Positions 1 through 9,677 of a stretch of 64,000 nucleotides of DNA are shown one piece after another. Position 1 is the stretch's first letter, and every line of letters begins with the position of its first letter. The stretch comes from Bacteroidota bacterium (GTDB lineage Bacteria; Bacteroidota; Bacteroidia; Chitinophagales; Chitinophagaceae): the NCBI GenBank assembly GCA_947457075.1, contig CANGUG010000008.1, forward strand, positions 1 to 64,000, given 5' to 3'. The position numbers were made by a program, and so were the translations under genes. The notes below the pieces were generated by a model. The model saw only the letters and a list, made by a program, of their open reading frames with translations, did not search any database and was not told the origin of the DNA.

Positions 1-219
<219 letters not shown>

Positions 220-390
220 AAATGTTGTTTGATCATGACTATCAGTCTCAAATAAATCGAAAATGACGTCTGATTTAATTTTTTGATGCTTTAACCTTTA
301 CCTGATTTTTTCAATTAATCAGTTACTATTGTTTCCAAACTTTCAAAGATCTTATGTGCTTTTTTGCGCGCTATTTATCGTAGCGGGGTG

Positions 391-422
391 CAAAGGTAAG
401 CACAATATTTTTACTAGCCAAA
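391..422 (-). promoter_or_regulatory. rRNA promoter, proximal to 16S
   Basis: On the minus strand a TTTG (419-422) is followed after 20 bases by TACCTTTG (391-398). This matches the Bacteroidota sigma-ABfr pattern, TTTG then about 19-20 bases then TANNTTTG. It is the closest of three promoter modules to the 16S gene. Confidence 0.75.
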
Positions 423-517
423 CTTTATTTAAATATTATTCAGAAAAATCAAAAAATATTTAAAAGAATTAGGCCAAATAATTTCGAAGAACTAACCCCT
501 TTTTTGTAGAGGGACGG

Positions 518-548
518 CAAAGATACAGCGGTTAAATATATCCACCAA
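518..548 (-). promoter_or_regulatory. rRNA promoter, middle
   Basis: On the minus strand TTGG (545-548) precedes TATCTTTG (518-525) with 19 bases between. The module lies 127 bp upstream of the proximal promoter and has the same spacing. Confidence 0.7.
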
Positions 549-633
549 TTTTTAGTGAACTTATTTTAAACTTTTTTGCTAAAAATCTGCCTCAGAGAAC
601 AATCCGTAACCACGATTTGTCGTTAGCGGGCGG

Positions 634-666
634 CAAAGATAGGGAGGTTTTATTCACAGCCAAAAA
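634..666 (-). promoter_or_regulatory. rRNA promoter, distal
   Basis: On the minus strand TTTTTG (661-666) precedes TATCTTTG (634-641) with 19 bases between. The flank GGCAAAGATA on the plus strand is shared with the middle promoter, which suggests duplication of the module. Confidence 0.7.
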
Positions 667-757
667 TATTGCACACTATTTTCTATTTTTTTTCGTTCAA
701 AGTGCTCAAAATCTGCATCTTATGATACGAAAGCCAATAACAGCAAGGCTTTAAGAA

Positions 758-1507
758 TTAAATTATTTTTTGAAAATAATCAGGATATTGGATGGAAGAA
801 AGGTATAAGCCATGGGCTGGGGTCGAAAAATCTACATTTTGCTCATTATTCGAGTCCATAATCTCTTGAAATTCTGATAAAGTAGCCTGCCCGCGACCCA
901 CATGAAGCATGGTTCCGACCAAACCACGGATCATTCCACGTAAAAAGCGGTTGGAATCAATATCAAAGGTTAAGCAACTACCGGCTTGCACCCACTGTGC
1001 TTTAGTAATTTGGCAGTCAAAAGTATTGACAGTGGTATTTTTCTTCGAAAAGCTTTCGAAATGCGTATGCTTAAGCAATAAAGCTGCTGCTTCATTTAAT
1101 GCTGAAACATCCAATGGAAATGGATAATACCAAGATCTCCCTTCTAAAAAAGGGTCTTTTTGACTATGAATTTTATATGTATAGGAGCGCTTCACCGCGT
1201 CAAACCTGCAATGTGCTTGGGCAGGCACCGCATAAATACCCTTCACTACGATTGCATTGGGCAAAATGGCATTTAAATTATAAATGTGTTTCTGCGAAAT
1301 CACTAAGTCCGTATCAAAATGTAGGAAGTTTTGTAAGGCATGCACCCCGGCGTCGGTTCGGGAAGCGCCTGTCAATGAAATGGGGACCCTGTATAAAGTG
1401 GCCATAGCTTGTTCAAGTGCGCCCTGAATACTCACTTGATTGCTTTGTATTTGAAATCCACCAAAATCTGCACCATCATAACAAACCTCTATAAAATACC
1501 TTCTCAT
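758..1507 (-). CDS. truA: tRNA pseudouridine synthase A
   Basis: The 249-residue product matches TruA, which converts uridines 38-40 of the tRNA anticodon arm to pseudouridine. The N-terminus RYFIEVCYDGADFGGFQ and the catalytic block GASRTDAGVHA (Asp about residue 52) are typical, as is the C-terminal block FLRGMIRGLVGTML. Length is normal for the family. The gene lies alone on the minus strand and is divergent from the M1 peptidase gene. The start is the first ATG, ahead of the conserved RYFIEV strand. Confidence 0.95.
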   Translation of the reverse strand: MRRYFIEVCYDGADFGGFQIQSNQVSIQGALEQAMATLYRVPISLTGASRTDAGVHALQNFLHFDTDLVISQKHIYNLNAILPNAIVVKGIYAVPAQAHCRFDAVKRSYTYKIHSQKDPFLEGRSWYYPFPLDVSALNEAAALLLKHTHFESFSKKNTTVNTFDCQITKAQWVQAGSCLTFDIDSNRFLRGMIRGLVGTMLHVGRGQATLSEFQEIMDSNNEQNVDFSTPAHGLYLSSIQYPDYFQKII

Positions 1508-1613
1508 TGGCCCTTGTATTAAACCACTAAACTACAAAATATTTCATTCAACCTTATTTTAACTAATTCATATGAAAGGCTTACTTAACTTAGCAATAGA
1601 TAAATTTTAAACT

Positions 1614-4097
1614 ATGAATAAAATATGGATGAGCACATTATTAGTATTATCGCTCAATGTAAATGCAATTGCACAATTACAGGATCAAACTGAAGACAGT
1701 AGCTGGAAAAAAGAATACCGTTCATTTGCAACTAAAGAAAATGATTTAGTACACACTAAATTGGTAGCCAATTTTAATTATGCAGCTGCACAAATGAATG
1801 GTGAGGCCTGGTTACAGTTACGTCCTCATTTTTATGCGACTGACCAATTAGTTTTAGATGCTAAAGGAATGGAGATAAAGGAAGTTGCCTTATTTGAAAA
1901 CAATAAAAATAAGTCTTTAAAATATAAGTATGACGGGCTTTTGCTCACCATTCATTTAGATAAGAAGTACACTGCTAAAGAAAATTACTCCATTTATATT
2001 AAATACATTGCCAAACCCAACGATTATAAAGCAAAGGGAAGCGCTGCAATTACCGATGCAAAGGGTTTGTATTTTATTAATCCATTGGGGACAGACACCA
2101 CAAAACCCACACAAATTTGGACACAGGGGGAAACGGAAGGAACCAGTGTTTGGTTACCTACTATTGATAAACCCAACCAAAAATCTACACAGGAATTTCA
2201 TTTAACAGTACCTAGTAAATACGTTACCTTATCCAATGGACTATTGGTAAAACAGGTAGACAATAAAAATGGCACCCGTTTAGATGTTTGGAAAATGGAG
2301 CAACCTCACTCCCCTTATTTGTTTTTTATAGGTATTGGTGATTTTGCGATTGTTAAGGACCAATATAAAGGAAAGGAAGTAAGCTATTATATTGAAAAGG
2401 CATACGAAAAAGAAGCTAGAAAAATTTATGGTAAGACCCCAGCGATGATGGCTTATTTTGAAAAAATATTGGGCATTCCTTATCCATGGGTTAAATATGC
2501 CCAAATAAGTGGACGCGATTATGTATCTGGCGCCATGGAAAATACAACTTCCACCATTCATAGTGATGCAGTGCAACAAAATGCAAGAGAATTAGTGGAT
2601 GGCAACAATTGGGAAAGCACTATTGCCCATGAATTATTTCATCATTGGTTTGGTGATTTAGTCACTGCAGAAAGCTGGAGTAATTTAACAGTGAATGAGA
2701 GTTTCGCGGATTATAGTCAAACATTATGGTTGGAGCATAGTAAAGGAAAAGATGCTGGACAATTTGAGAACTATACTGGTATGAGATCCTACTTGTCAAG
2801 CCCTAGTGAAGCTGAAAAAAATCTTGTTCGTTTCTTTTATAAGGATCGTGAGGATATGTTTGATTTGGTGAGCTATCAAAAAGGCGGACGCATTTTAAAC
2901 ATGCTAAGACATTATGTTGGTGATGAGGCATTTTTTGCCTCCTTAAATAAATACTTAACTGATAATAAGTTTAGCAATGGCTCTGGCATCAAATTAAAAT
3001 TGGCTTTTGAATCCATTACCGGCAAAGATTTAAACTGGTTTTTTAATCAGTGGTATTTTGGTAATGGACACCCCTACGTGCGTATTACACAACAATATAT
3101 GGCTGATAAAAAACAGGTGCTAGTGGTGATTAAACAAACACAAACACAGAATAAGATTTTTGAACTACCTATTGGTATAGACGTATATAGTGCAGGTAAA
3201 AAAGACCATTATGATGTATGGAGTAAAAATAGAGTAGATAGCTTTTATTTTCCAGCAGCGAGCGCTCCTGATAATGTAAATGTGGACAATGATAAAGTAT
3301 TATTATGGGTAAAAGAAGATGAAAAACCTTTGTCGCAATTTGCTTATCAATACCAACACGCCAACAATTTCTTGGATCGTTATGAAGCGCTTGGAGAAGC
3401 GATTCAAAATATGACCAAACCCGAAGCGCAAGCAATTGTGAAAGCTGCATTAAAAGATACATTTTATTTTATTCGACAAAATGCCATTCGCGCCTACAAT
3501 CCTGCGGCAATGAGCGCAGAAACTGAAGCCTTCATTGCTTCTCTCGCGAAGCAGGACCCAAGTACTGCAGTGAGACAAGAAGCCATCGATGCCATTGGCG
3601 CATTAAGTAAACCAGTGTATAAAAATCAATTTATTGAATGGACGAGCGATTCCTCATATACTGTTGCAGGTGCTGCCTTGGAAGCATTGGAAAAAGTAGA
3701 TTCATTGGCGGCAATTGATATTGCTACGAAAGAATCAAAGAAAGTAATTAAGAAAAGATTGAATAGTGCAGTAACTTCTATTTTATCAAAATATGGTGAT
3801 GAAAATGTTTTTGAATTCGTTGCCAAAAAATATGAAAGTTTAAATATTCAATCAGAAGAGAAGTTTTACATGACACAACCTTTTGCGGACTTATTAATTA
3901 AAACATCCGATGCTGAAAAATTCAAAAAAGGAATTGATTTAATTGTAGGATTTAGAGACGCCATTCCTGAAGGATATAAAACACAAACCAATCCATATTT
4001 TAATATAAAAATATTGGGCGTGATTCTAAAAGCAAAAAAGCAAAAAGGCGAGGATAACTTGGTAAAAATTGTGAGCGCGGTGATGCCGAAAATGTAA
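1614..4097 (+). CDS. M1 family metallopeptidase (aminopeptidase)
   Basis: An 827-residue secreted M1 (gluzincin) aminopeptidase. An N-terminal signal peptide (MNKIWMSTLLVLSLNVNAIAQ) points to export to the periplasm or outer membrane. The exopeptidase motif GAMEN is followed by the zinc site HELFHHWFGD (His339, Glu340, His343) and the third ligand in the NESFADY block. The C-terminal third is a helical repeat region (EAQAIVKAALKDTFYFIRQNAIRAY...) like the HEAT-type domain of the family. It probably removes N-terminal residues from imported peptides; the substrate cannot be told. It converges with the TPM genes, with a shared terminator between. Confidence 0.93.
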   Translation: MNKIWMSTLLVLSLNVNAIAQLQDQTEDSSWKKEYRSFATKENDLVHTKLVANFNYAAAQMNGEAWLQLRPHFYATDQLVLDAKGMEIKEVALFENNKNKSLKYKYDGLLLTIHLDKKYTAKENYSIYIKYIAKPNDYKAKGSAAITDAKGLYFINPLGTDTTKPTQIWTQGETEGTSVWLPTIDKPNQKSTQEFHLTVPSKYVTLSNGLLVKQVDNKNGTRLDVWKMEQPHSPYLFFIGIGDFAIVKDQYKGKEVSYYIEKAYEKEARKIYGKTPAMMAYFEKILGIPYPWVKYAQISGRDYVSGAMENTTSTIHSDAVQQNARELVDGNNWESTIAHELFHHWFGDLVTAESWSNLTVNESFADYSQTLWLEHSKGKDAGQFENYTGMRSYLSSPSEAEKNLVRFFYKDREDMFDLVSYQKGGRILNMLRHYVGDEAFFASLNKYLTDNKFSNGSGIKLKLAFESITGKDLNWFFNQWYFGNGHPYVRITQQYMADKKQVLVVIKQTQTQNKIFELPIGIDVYSAGKKDHYDVWSKNRVDSFYFPAASAPDNVNVDNDKVLLWVKEDEKPLSQFAYQYQHANNFLDRYEALGEAIQNMTKPEAQAIVKAALKDTFYFIRQNAIRAYNPAAMSAETEAFIASLAKQDPSTAVRQEAIDAIGALSKPVYKNQFIEWTSDSSYTVAGAALEALEKVDSLAAIDIATKESKKVIKKRLNSAVTSILSKYGDENVFEFVAKKYESLNIQSEEKFYMTQPFADLLIKTSDAEKFKKGIDLIVGFRDAIPEGYKTQTNPYFNIKILGVILKAKKQKGEDNLVKIVSAVMPKM

Positions 4098-4115
4098 ATT
4101 TTATCTAAAGGTGAA

Positions 4116-4207
4116 ACATGCTAATTTTCAACTCTCGCAGTGTAGATAGTTTAAACAAAAAGCCAATTAATTTTCTAAGCACTGAACTGCGTTGAAAATT
4201 AGCATGT
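4116..4207. repeat. Long imperfect inverted repeat (stem-loop)
   Basis: A perfect 17-bp arm at 4116-4132 is repeated in inverse at 4191-4207. A second inner pair (CGCAGT at 4136-4141 against ACTGCG at 4186-4191) extends the stem after a short bulge. The loop is about 45 bases. It sits between convergent genes, just before a separate rho-independent terminator. It has no T-run of its own, so it is not a simple terminator. It could be a structured RNA end, a small non-coding RNA or a mobile-element remnant. Confidence 0.7.
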
Positions 4208-4223
4208 ATTAATTAACCAACTT

Positions 4224-4259
4224 AAAAAGGGAGCCCTTCAATTGCAGGGCTCCCTTTTT
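4224..4259. terminator. Bidirectional terminator, M1 peptidase / TPM operon
   Basis: A perfect 14-bp stem (AAAAAGGGAGCCCT and its inverse) surrounds an 8-base loop, with A-run and T-run on the two sides. It can terminate both the plus-strand peptidase gene and the minus-strand TPM genes. Confidence 0.92.
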
Positions 4260-4284
4260 ATATTTATGTTCATTTAATCAGCAA

Positions 4285-5061
4285 CTACCAGTCACCACTT
4301 GCACCTCCCCCTCCGGAATCACCACCGCCAAATCCACCAAATCCTCCACTATCACCACCACCCCAACCACTTCCACTACCACGTCCACCTCCCAGCAAGG
4401 AACCCAATAACATACCAGTGGCGAAATCACTAAATCCTCCGCCCCTAATACTGGATCCACCTGATCCCCCTTTGCCTCCTACTATGGCTATAATAACAAA
4501 AACAATAATTAGGAAAAGCAATAAATTACCCCCCTTGTCCTTTGATTTTTTTACTTTGACTATTTTATACTCGCCTACTGCGGCTTTAGCAATATTATCT
4601 GTGGCCTTATCAATGCCTTGGAAATAATCCCCTTTTTTAAAAGCAGGCTTGATATCATTGGTTATAATATTATTGGCGGTGATATCAGGTATTGCGCCTT
4701 CTAAACCATAGCCCACTTCAATGCGGACTTTTTTATCCTTCACTGCCACCAATAGCAAAACCCCGTTGTTGGTTTTTTTATTACCTATCCCCCAAGACCT
4801 AAATAATTTATTGGCATATTCCTCAATTGGGTAGCTATCAAGGGTAGGAATAATAACTACTGCGATTTGATTAGAACTACTGTCGTCAATAGCGACTAAT
4901 TTTTGTTCTAAAACAGCCAACTGCGCTGGACTTAATACTCCAGCAGCATCGGTCACCAACTTTGGTGGATTGGATTTTGCGATTACATTTTGAGCGTGCG
5001 CAGCTTTGAATCCAACAAAGGCAAAGGCAAATAATAATAGTAGAAACTTAATCGCTTTCAT
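4285..5061 (-). CDS. TPM domain protein with glycine-rich tail (YgcG family)
   Basis: A 258-residue membrane protein. It has a signal peptide ending near AHAQ, a TPM (Psb32-type) domain at about residues 32-165, one membrane segment near LLLFLIIVFVIIAIVGG, and a long tail of Gly/Ser/Trp ending in GGASGDW. TPM domains are thought to act in membrane-protein or photosystem maintenance; phosphatase activity is reported for plant homologues, and the bacterial role is unclear. It is the last gene of a three-gene minus-strand operon with a second TPM gene and lemA. The tail is low-complexity and would be prone to length change. Confidence 0.88.
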   Translation of the reverse strand: MKAIKFLLLLFAFAFVGFKAAHAQNVIAKSNPPKLVTDAAGVLSPAQLAVLEQKLVAIDDSSSNQIAVVIIPTLDSYPIEEYANKLFRSWGIGNKKTNNGVLLLVAVKDKKVRIEVGYGLEGAIPDITANNIITNDIKPAFKKGDYFQGIDKATDNIAKAAVGEYKIVKVKKSKDKGGNLLLFLIIVFVIIAIVGGKGGSGGSSIRGGGFSDFATGMLLGSLLGGGRGSGSGWGGGDSGGFGGFGGGDSGGGGASGDW

Positions 5062-5068
5062 TGAATTT

Positions 5069-5530
5069 TTATTTACCGATCATGATTTCGTCAGATAATT
5101 CATTTTGGTCAGTTGTTTTATCATAAGGAAAATGATGACATAAGGCTTGACCAATTTTATTTACAACAGTTGATATGCCTTGAACATAATTCATGCTTTT
5201 AAAATGATTGGTCATTTCTTGAACCTGACTATACCAAAATTCAACTCCCATTTTTTCATAAATGGCCTGGTCGGCATATATAGCCAATTTCTTGTCTTTC
5301 ACTGCAACGTAAACCAGTACGCCGTTGCGATCCTTAGTCTCATTCATTTTGTGCTTAAAGAAAAGCGTAGTTGCCCTTGACAATGCATCGCCTTTCCCCA
5401 TTTTACCTTCCACATACACCCGTATTTCACCACTGGTGTTTTTTTCCGCTAATTGAATAGCCTCGACAAGCAGTTGCTTGTCAGAGGCAGTCAATAAGGT
5501 ATCGGCACTTCGTTTGAAGGGATTCCACAT
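5069..5530 (-). CDS. TPM domain-containing protein, short
   Basis: A 153-residue protein consisting almost only of a TPM domain (SGEIRVYVEGKMGKGDALSRATTLF... NGVLVYVAVKDKKLAIYADQAIYEKMG). It has no signal peptide or obvious membrane segment, so it is probably cytoplasmic-facing. It lies 7 bp upstream of the longer TPM gene and 16 bp downstream of lemA, in the same operon. The pairing of a soluble and a membrane TPM protein with LemA recurs in Bacteroidota. Function unknown. Confidence 0.88.
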   Translation of the reverse strand: MWNPFKRSADTLLTASDKQLLVEAIQLAEKNTSGEIRVYVEGKMGKGDALSRATTLFFKHKMNETKDRNGVLVYVAVKDKKLAIYADQAIYEKMGVEFWYSQVQEMTNHFKSMNYVQGISTVVNKIGQALCHHFPYDKTTDQNELSDEIMIGK

Positions 5531-5546
5531 AAATAATGATTATATA

Positions 5547-6140
5547 TTACTTTATATCAAACTTAATATCAGGGGCTTTCTCACTTCCAGCCGCAGCTTG
5601 ATAATAGCCTTTTTCCTTAAAGCCAAATAAATTAGCTATGACATTTTTAGGAAACACTTTTACTTTTAAATTATATGCTTGCACCGCTTCATTATAGTCT
5701 TTTCTTGCAATAGCAATTCTATTCTCAGTACCTCCAATATCAGTTTGGAAATCTTGGAACGCCTTTGTAGTTTTTAAGTCAGGGTATGCTTCTGCAACAG
5801 CCATTAATCTACCGAATGAACTTTGTAATTGACCTTGCACTTTTTGATATTTTTCCAAAGAAGCTGGATCATTAATATCCACTTTTACTTGTGTCGCACT
5901 TGCTCTAGCTTGTAAGACATCTTTTAAAGTTGTTTTCTCAAAATTTGCAGAACCTTCAATTGTTTTAATCACACTTGAATATAAATCGGTTCTTCTTTGA
6001 TATTGGGTTTCCACATTACCCCATACCTTTTTAATTTCCTGATCGGCAGTTACCAAACCATTATAGCCATTGCAACCGTATCCGAATAAAATTAATACTA
6101 CACCAAGTGTAATAAATAAACCTAAATTTTTACGTAACAT
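5547..6140 (-). CDS. lemA: LemA family protein
   Basis: A 197-residue LemA protein. One N-terminal membrane anchor (LGLFITLGVVLILFGYGCNGYN) is followed by a helical domain with the family blocks DQEIKKVWGNVETQYQRR, VKTIEGSANFE and RIAIARKDYNEAVQAYN. LemA proteins face the periplasm or outside; their function is not settled. It is the first gene of the operon with the two TPM proteins, so it may work with them at the envelope. Confidence 0.93.
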   Translation of the reverse strand: MLRKNLGLFITLGVVLILFGYGCNGYNGLVTADQEIKKVWGNVETQYQRRTDLYSSVIKTIEGSANFEKTTLKDVLQARASATQVKVDINDPASLEKYQKVQGQLQSSFGRLMAVAEAYPDLKTTKAFQDFQTDIGGTENRIAIARKDYNEAVQAYNLKVKVFPKNVIANLFGFKEKGYYQAAAGSEKAPDIKFDIK

Positions 6141-6230
6141 AGTTTTGTATTTGTTTATAAAGATAGAGCAAAGCAGGGACCAAATTAAATTTCTGCCGTT
6201 TCGTCTTAAATTTTGATACCCTAACTGCCA

Positions 6231-6260
6231 AAAAAAATCCCCTAACCTAGGTTAAGGGAT
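6231..6260 (-). terminator. Terminator after pgk
   Basis: An inverted repeat at 6238-6260 is followed, on the minus strand, by a run of T (6231-6237 as A on the plus strand). It lies 56 bp past the pgk stop codon. Confidence 0.85.
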
Positions 6261-6315
6261 CAATTTAACTTTAAATGCAGCTTTTTACTGACAAATCATC
6301 CAATTTACATGGCCA

Positions 6316-7509
6316 CTAGTTTTTTATAGCCGCAATACCTGGAAGGGTTTTTCCTTCAAAATACTCTAGCATTGCTCCGCCACCTGTACTTACATAACTT
6401 ACTTTGTCATGGTAGCCAAACTGGTTCACCGCTGCCACGCTATCTCCACCCCCAACTAAACTAAAAGCGCCATTTTGAGTAGCCTCCGCCACTGCATCCG
6501 CAATAGCTTTGGTGCCTGCTTGGAAATTTGGCATTTCAAATACCCCCATTGGGCCATTCCATAAAATGGTTTTACTCGCTAAAATAACTGCAGCAAATTG
6601 TTTTCTTGATTCAACACCTGCATCCAAGCCTTCCCAACCCTCAGGTATTTCTCCGCTTGCGCAGTTTTTAGTATTAGCGTCGTTGCTGAAATTATCGGCA
6701 ATGATATTGTCAATTGGCAAATGAATATTTACTCCCTTTGCTTTTGCTTTTTCTAAAATTTCTAAAGCCAAAGGCATACGATCATCTTCATGAATGGAAT
6801 TCCCAATTTTTCCGCCTTGTGCTTTAAAGAAAGTATAGGCCATGCCGCCCCCAATAATAATATCGGTTGCACGATCCAATAAATTTTCAATGATTAAAAT
6901 TTTATCAGACACTTTTGCACCACCAATAATGGCCGTGAAAGGCTTTTGTGCATCATGTAAAACTTTTTCCGCACTCACTACTTCGCCTTCCATCACTAAA
7001 CCAAAGGTTCTGTTTTCTTTAGAGAAGAATTGTGCAATAATCGCTGTAGAAGCATGTGCTCTATGGGCAGTACCAAAAGCGTCATTCACATATACATCAC
7101 CTAGCTTTGCTAATTTTTCAGCAAATGCTACTTCTCCTTTTTCTTCTTCTTTATAAAAACGCAAGTTCTCTAATAACAATACTTGACCCGCTTGCAAAGC
7201 AGCAGCCTTATCTACCGCTTCTGCACCAATACAATCATTGGCAAATTGCACTTCCACTCCCAACAACTTAGATAAATGTGCGACAATATGTTTTAATGAA
7301 TACTTTTCGGTAGGCCCTTCTTTTGGACGACCTAAATGACTCATTAATATAACGCTACCACCGTCTTTCAAAATTTTTGAAATGGTCGGTACAGTTGCAC
7401 GCATGCGGTTATCGTCTGTGATTTCAAAGGCCTCATTTAAAGGCACATTAAAATCTACACGGATCAAGGCCTTTTTACCTGCAAAAGAAAAATCGTTAAA
7501 AGTACTCAT
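6316..7509 (-). CDS. pgk: Phosphoglycerate kinase
   Basis: A 397-residue cytoplasmic glycolytic enzyme that transfers phosphate between 1,3-bisphosphoglycerate and ADP. It shows the signature [14 protein letters not shown] at the N-terminus, the substrate arginine/histidine block SHLGRPKEG, the hinge [14 protein letters not shown] and the nucleotide loop GGGDSVAA near the C-terminus. Length is normal. It lies downstream of gap on the same strand, with a terminator hairpin between, so expression may come from read-through or its own promoter. Confidence 0.98.
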   Translation of the reverse strand: MSTFNDFSFAGKKALIRVDFNVPLNEAFEITDDNRMRATVPTISKILKDGGSVILMSHLGRPKEGPTEKYSLKHIVAHLSKLLGVEVQFANDCIGAEAVDKAAALQAGQVLLLENLRFYKEEEKGEVAFAEKLAKLGDVYVNDAFGTAHRAHASTAIIAQFFSKENRTFGLVMEGEVVSAEKVLHDAQKPFTAIIGGAKVSDKILIIENLLDRATDIIIGGGMAYTFFKAQGGKIGNSIHEDDRMPLALEILEKAKAKGVNIHLPIDNIIADNFSNDANTKNCASGEIPEGWEGLDAGVESRKQFAAVILASKTILWNGPMGVFEMPNFQAGTKAIADAVAEATQNGAFSLVGGGDSVAAVNQFGYHDKVSYVSTGGGAMLEYFEGKTLPGIAAIKN

Positions 7510-7565
7510 GTTTATTATTTAAAATCGTTTGTAATTATTTTTTATTGAACTCAAAAAAGCTTGAA

Positions 7566-7595
7566 TAAAAATGCCCCCGTTTTCAGGAGGCATTT
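7566..7595 (-). terminator. Hairpin between gap and pgk
   Basis: AAATGCC (7569-7575) and GGCATTT (7589-7595) form a stem with extra C/G pairs and, on the minus strand, end in a T-rich run. It would end or attenuate gap transcription before pgk. Confidence 0.75.
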
Positions 7596-7611
7596 ACTTT
7601 ATAATAAGTGC

Positions 7612-8682
<1,071 letters not shown>

Positions 8683-8853
8683 CTAAAAAAGCCGTTAAAA
8701 AACCTAGGAATTATCAACAAAATCAAGGATTTATACGAACTGTTGATAGTTTCAAAGGATTGCAGCACCACCGGCAAAGGATAATTTATATTTTAATCCT
8801 ACACCTTATAGTCCTGAATTAAATAGAAAATCGACGAAAAAAATGCAAAATCA

Positions 8854-8885
8854 TTTGGCAGTAAAGCGATTGCGTCCTATTTTTG
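8854..8885 (+). promoter_or_regulatory. Promoter of tRNA-Glu
   Basis: TTTG (8854-8857) is followed after 20 bases by TATTTTTG (8878-8885), the Bacteroidota promoter pattern. The predicted start of transcription, about 7 bases later, is some 20 bases before the mature tRNA. Confidence 0.75.
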
Positions 8886-8910
8886 CAACCCGATTAACAA
8901 ATTGGGTCCT

Positions 8911-8982
8911 GGAGCGTTCGTCTAACGGTTAGGACGCCAGGTTTTCATCCTGGTAATACGGGTTCGATTCCCGTACGCTCTA
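8911..8982 (+). tRNA. tRNA-Glu (TTC anticodon)
   Basis: A 72-nt cloverleaf can be drawn by hand. The acceptor stem is GGAGCGT with ACGCTCT (first pair G-U, as in Bacteroides tRNA-Glu). The anticodon stem CCAGG/CCTGG holds loop TTTTCAT, anticodon TTC. The T arm is ACGGG-TTCGATT-CCCGT. A73 is the discriminator, and CCA is not encoded. It has its own promoter and terminator. Confidence 0.96.
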
Positions 8983-8983
8983 C

Positions 8984-9013
8984 AAAGCCTGTCACAAAGT
9001 GACAGGCTTTTTT
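8984..9013 (+). terminator. Terminator after tRNA-Glu
   Basis: A perfect 12-bp stem (AAAGCCTGTCAC, 3-base loop, inverse arm at 8999-9010) runs into a T tract. It starts two bases after the tRNA. Confidence 0.93.
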
Positions 9014-9395
9014 AATGCGAAGCCGCGAAACAAGCTTGCTTGATTGAGCGGATGAGCATTAAAAAAGCCAAAAGCAAACAAAGTTTGCTTTTGAAAGGCT
9101 TTGGGTAAGGATCAATGCCGAGGAAGACGGCGTAATGAAATGAAGCCGGCAGTCCCGAGGCTTTGGGTAAGGAGCCCACCGAGGAAGACGGCGTAATGAA
9201 ATGAAGCCGGCAGTCCCGTTTGATTTTGAAAGGCTTTGGGTAAGGATCACCACCGAGGAAGTCGGCGAATGAAATGAGCCGACAGTCCCCTTGTTCCCCC
9301 AAGTATTTTCCGAAAACCAATATTCAACAACATAAAGTATACTACAGTTTATTAAATTATACTTATCTTTAGCGTAAGTATCGTAAAACGTTAGT
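9014..9395. other. Accessory spacer with repeats, no gene
   Basis: This 380-bp stretch after tRNA-Glu holds a GCAAAC/GTTTGC hairpin (9073-9088), three copies of a ~61-bp repeat, and the higBA promoter/operator. Open frames on the minus strand through the repeats only reflect the repeat itself (recurring DPYPKPFK) and have no family I recognise. Confidence 0.7.
9096..9289. repeat. Three direct copies of a ~61-bp hairpin-bearing repeat
   Basis: Copies lie at 9096-9157, 9158-9218 and 9231-9289. Each starts AGGCTTTGGGTAAGGA and ends GGCAGTCCC or GACAGTCCC. Copies 1 and 2 are nearly identical; copy 3 is diverged and is preceded by TTTGATTTTGAA, which resembles the flank of copy 1. Each copy holds a short stem with CGGC and GCCG around an AATGAAATG loop. 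In copy 3 the stem is a perfect 6 bp (GTCGGC/GCCGAC), and the copies differ by a matched T and A insertion inside the loop. Nature unknown: a palindromic dispersed element or structured RNA are both possible. Confidence 0.85.
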
Positions 9396-9405
9396 ATGAT
9401 ACTTA
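9375..9405. promoter_or_regulatory. Candidate higBA operator
   Basis: TAAGTATC (9375-9382) is inversely repeated as GATACTTA (9398-9405), spaced by 15 bases. The right arm overlaps the higB start codon (9396). Further half-sites lie upstream (TACTTA at 9360-9365 and the palindrome AGTATACT at 9336-9343). Autorepression by HigA, alone or with HigB, through such palindromes is usual for the family. Confidence 0.6.
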
Positions 9406-9677
9406 GCTTTGGAAATAAAGAGACTCTAAAAATTTGGAATGGCGATTTATCAATGAAATTGCCAATTACCATTCAAGAAATAGCCAGAAGAAAATTGAGA
9501 ATGCTACATAGATCAGAGAACTTGGTAGACTTAACTATTCCGCCTTCTAACCACTTGGAAAAATTAAAAGGTTATTTGTCAGGATACTACTCCATCAGAA
9601 TAAACAATAGATGGAGAATTATTTTCATCTGGAATAATGAAAATGCAGAAGAGGTTGAAATAATTGACTACCATTAA
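9396..9677 (+). CDS. higB: HigB-like toxin (RelE superfamily)
   Basis: A 93-residue protein of the HigB/RelE mRNA interferase family. The N-terminus MILSFGNKETLKIWNG and the C-terminal block GYYSIRINNRWRIIFIWNNENAEEVEIIDYH are typical; members cleave mRNA at the ribosome. The basic middle (IARRKLRMLHRSENL) fits RNA contact. Its stop codon directly abuts the higA start, so the two are one operon with the toxin first, as is usual for higBA. The start codon sits in the candidate operator. Confidence 0.92.
   Translation: MILSFGNKETLKIWNGDLSMKLPITIQEIARRKLRMLHRSENLVDLTIPPSNHLEKLKGYLSGYYSIRINNRWRIIFIWNNENAEEVEIIDYH

Larger units (their letters stand above)
220..757 (-). other. rRNA leader and promoter region, no gene
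   Basis: About 540 bases between the 16S 5' end and truA hold no credible coding sequence. On the minus strand they carry three promoter-like modules (separate entries) and an AT-rich leader that would lie upstream of mature 16S rRNA. Nothing else stands out. Confidence 0.8.

Noticed and set aside
4278-4460. Small minus-strand frame rich in Val/Asp
   Set aside because: It is another frame of the low-complexity glycine-rich tail of the TPM protein.
8911-9395. Integrated element at tRNA-Glu
   Set aside because: No integrase, no transposase and no direct repeat of the tRNA 3' end were found nearby; only small repeats and higBA.
9012-9472. Minus-strand open frames with repeated DPYPKPFK text
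   Set aside because: They follow the DNA repeat units exactly, lack any family match I know, and overlap the higBA operator and start. The repeat itself explains them.
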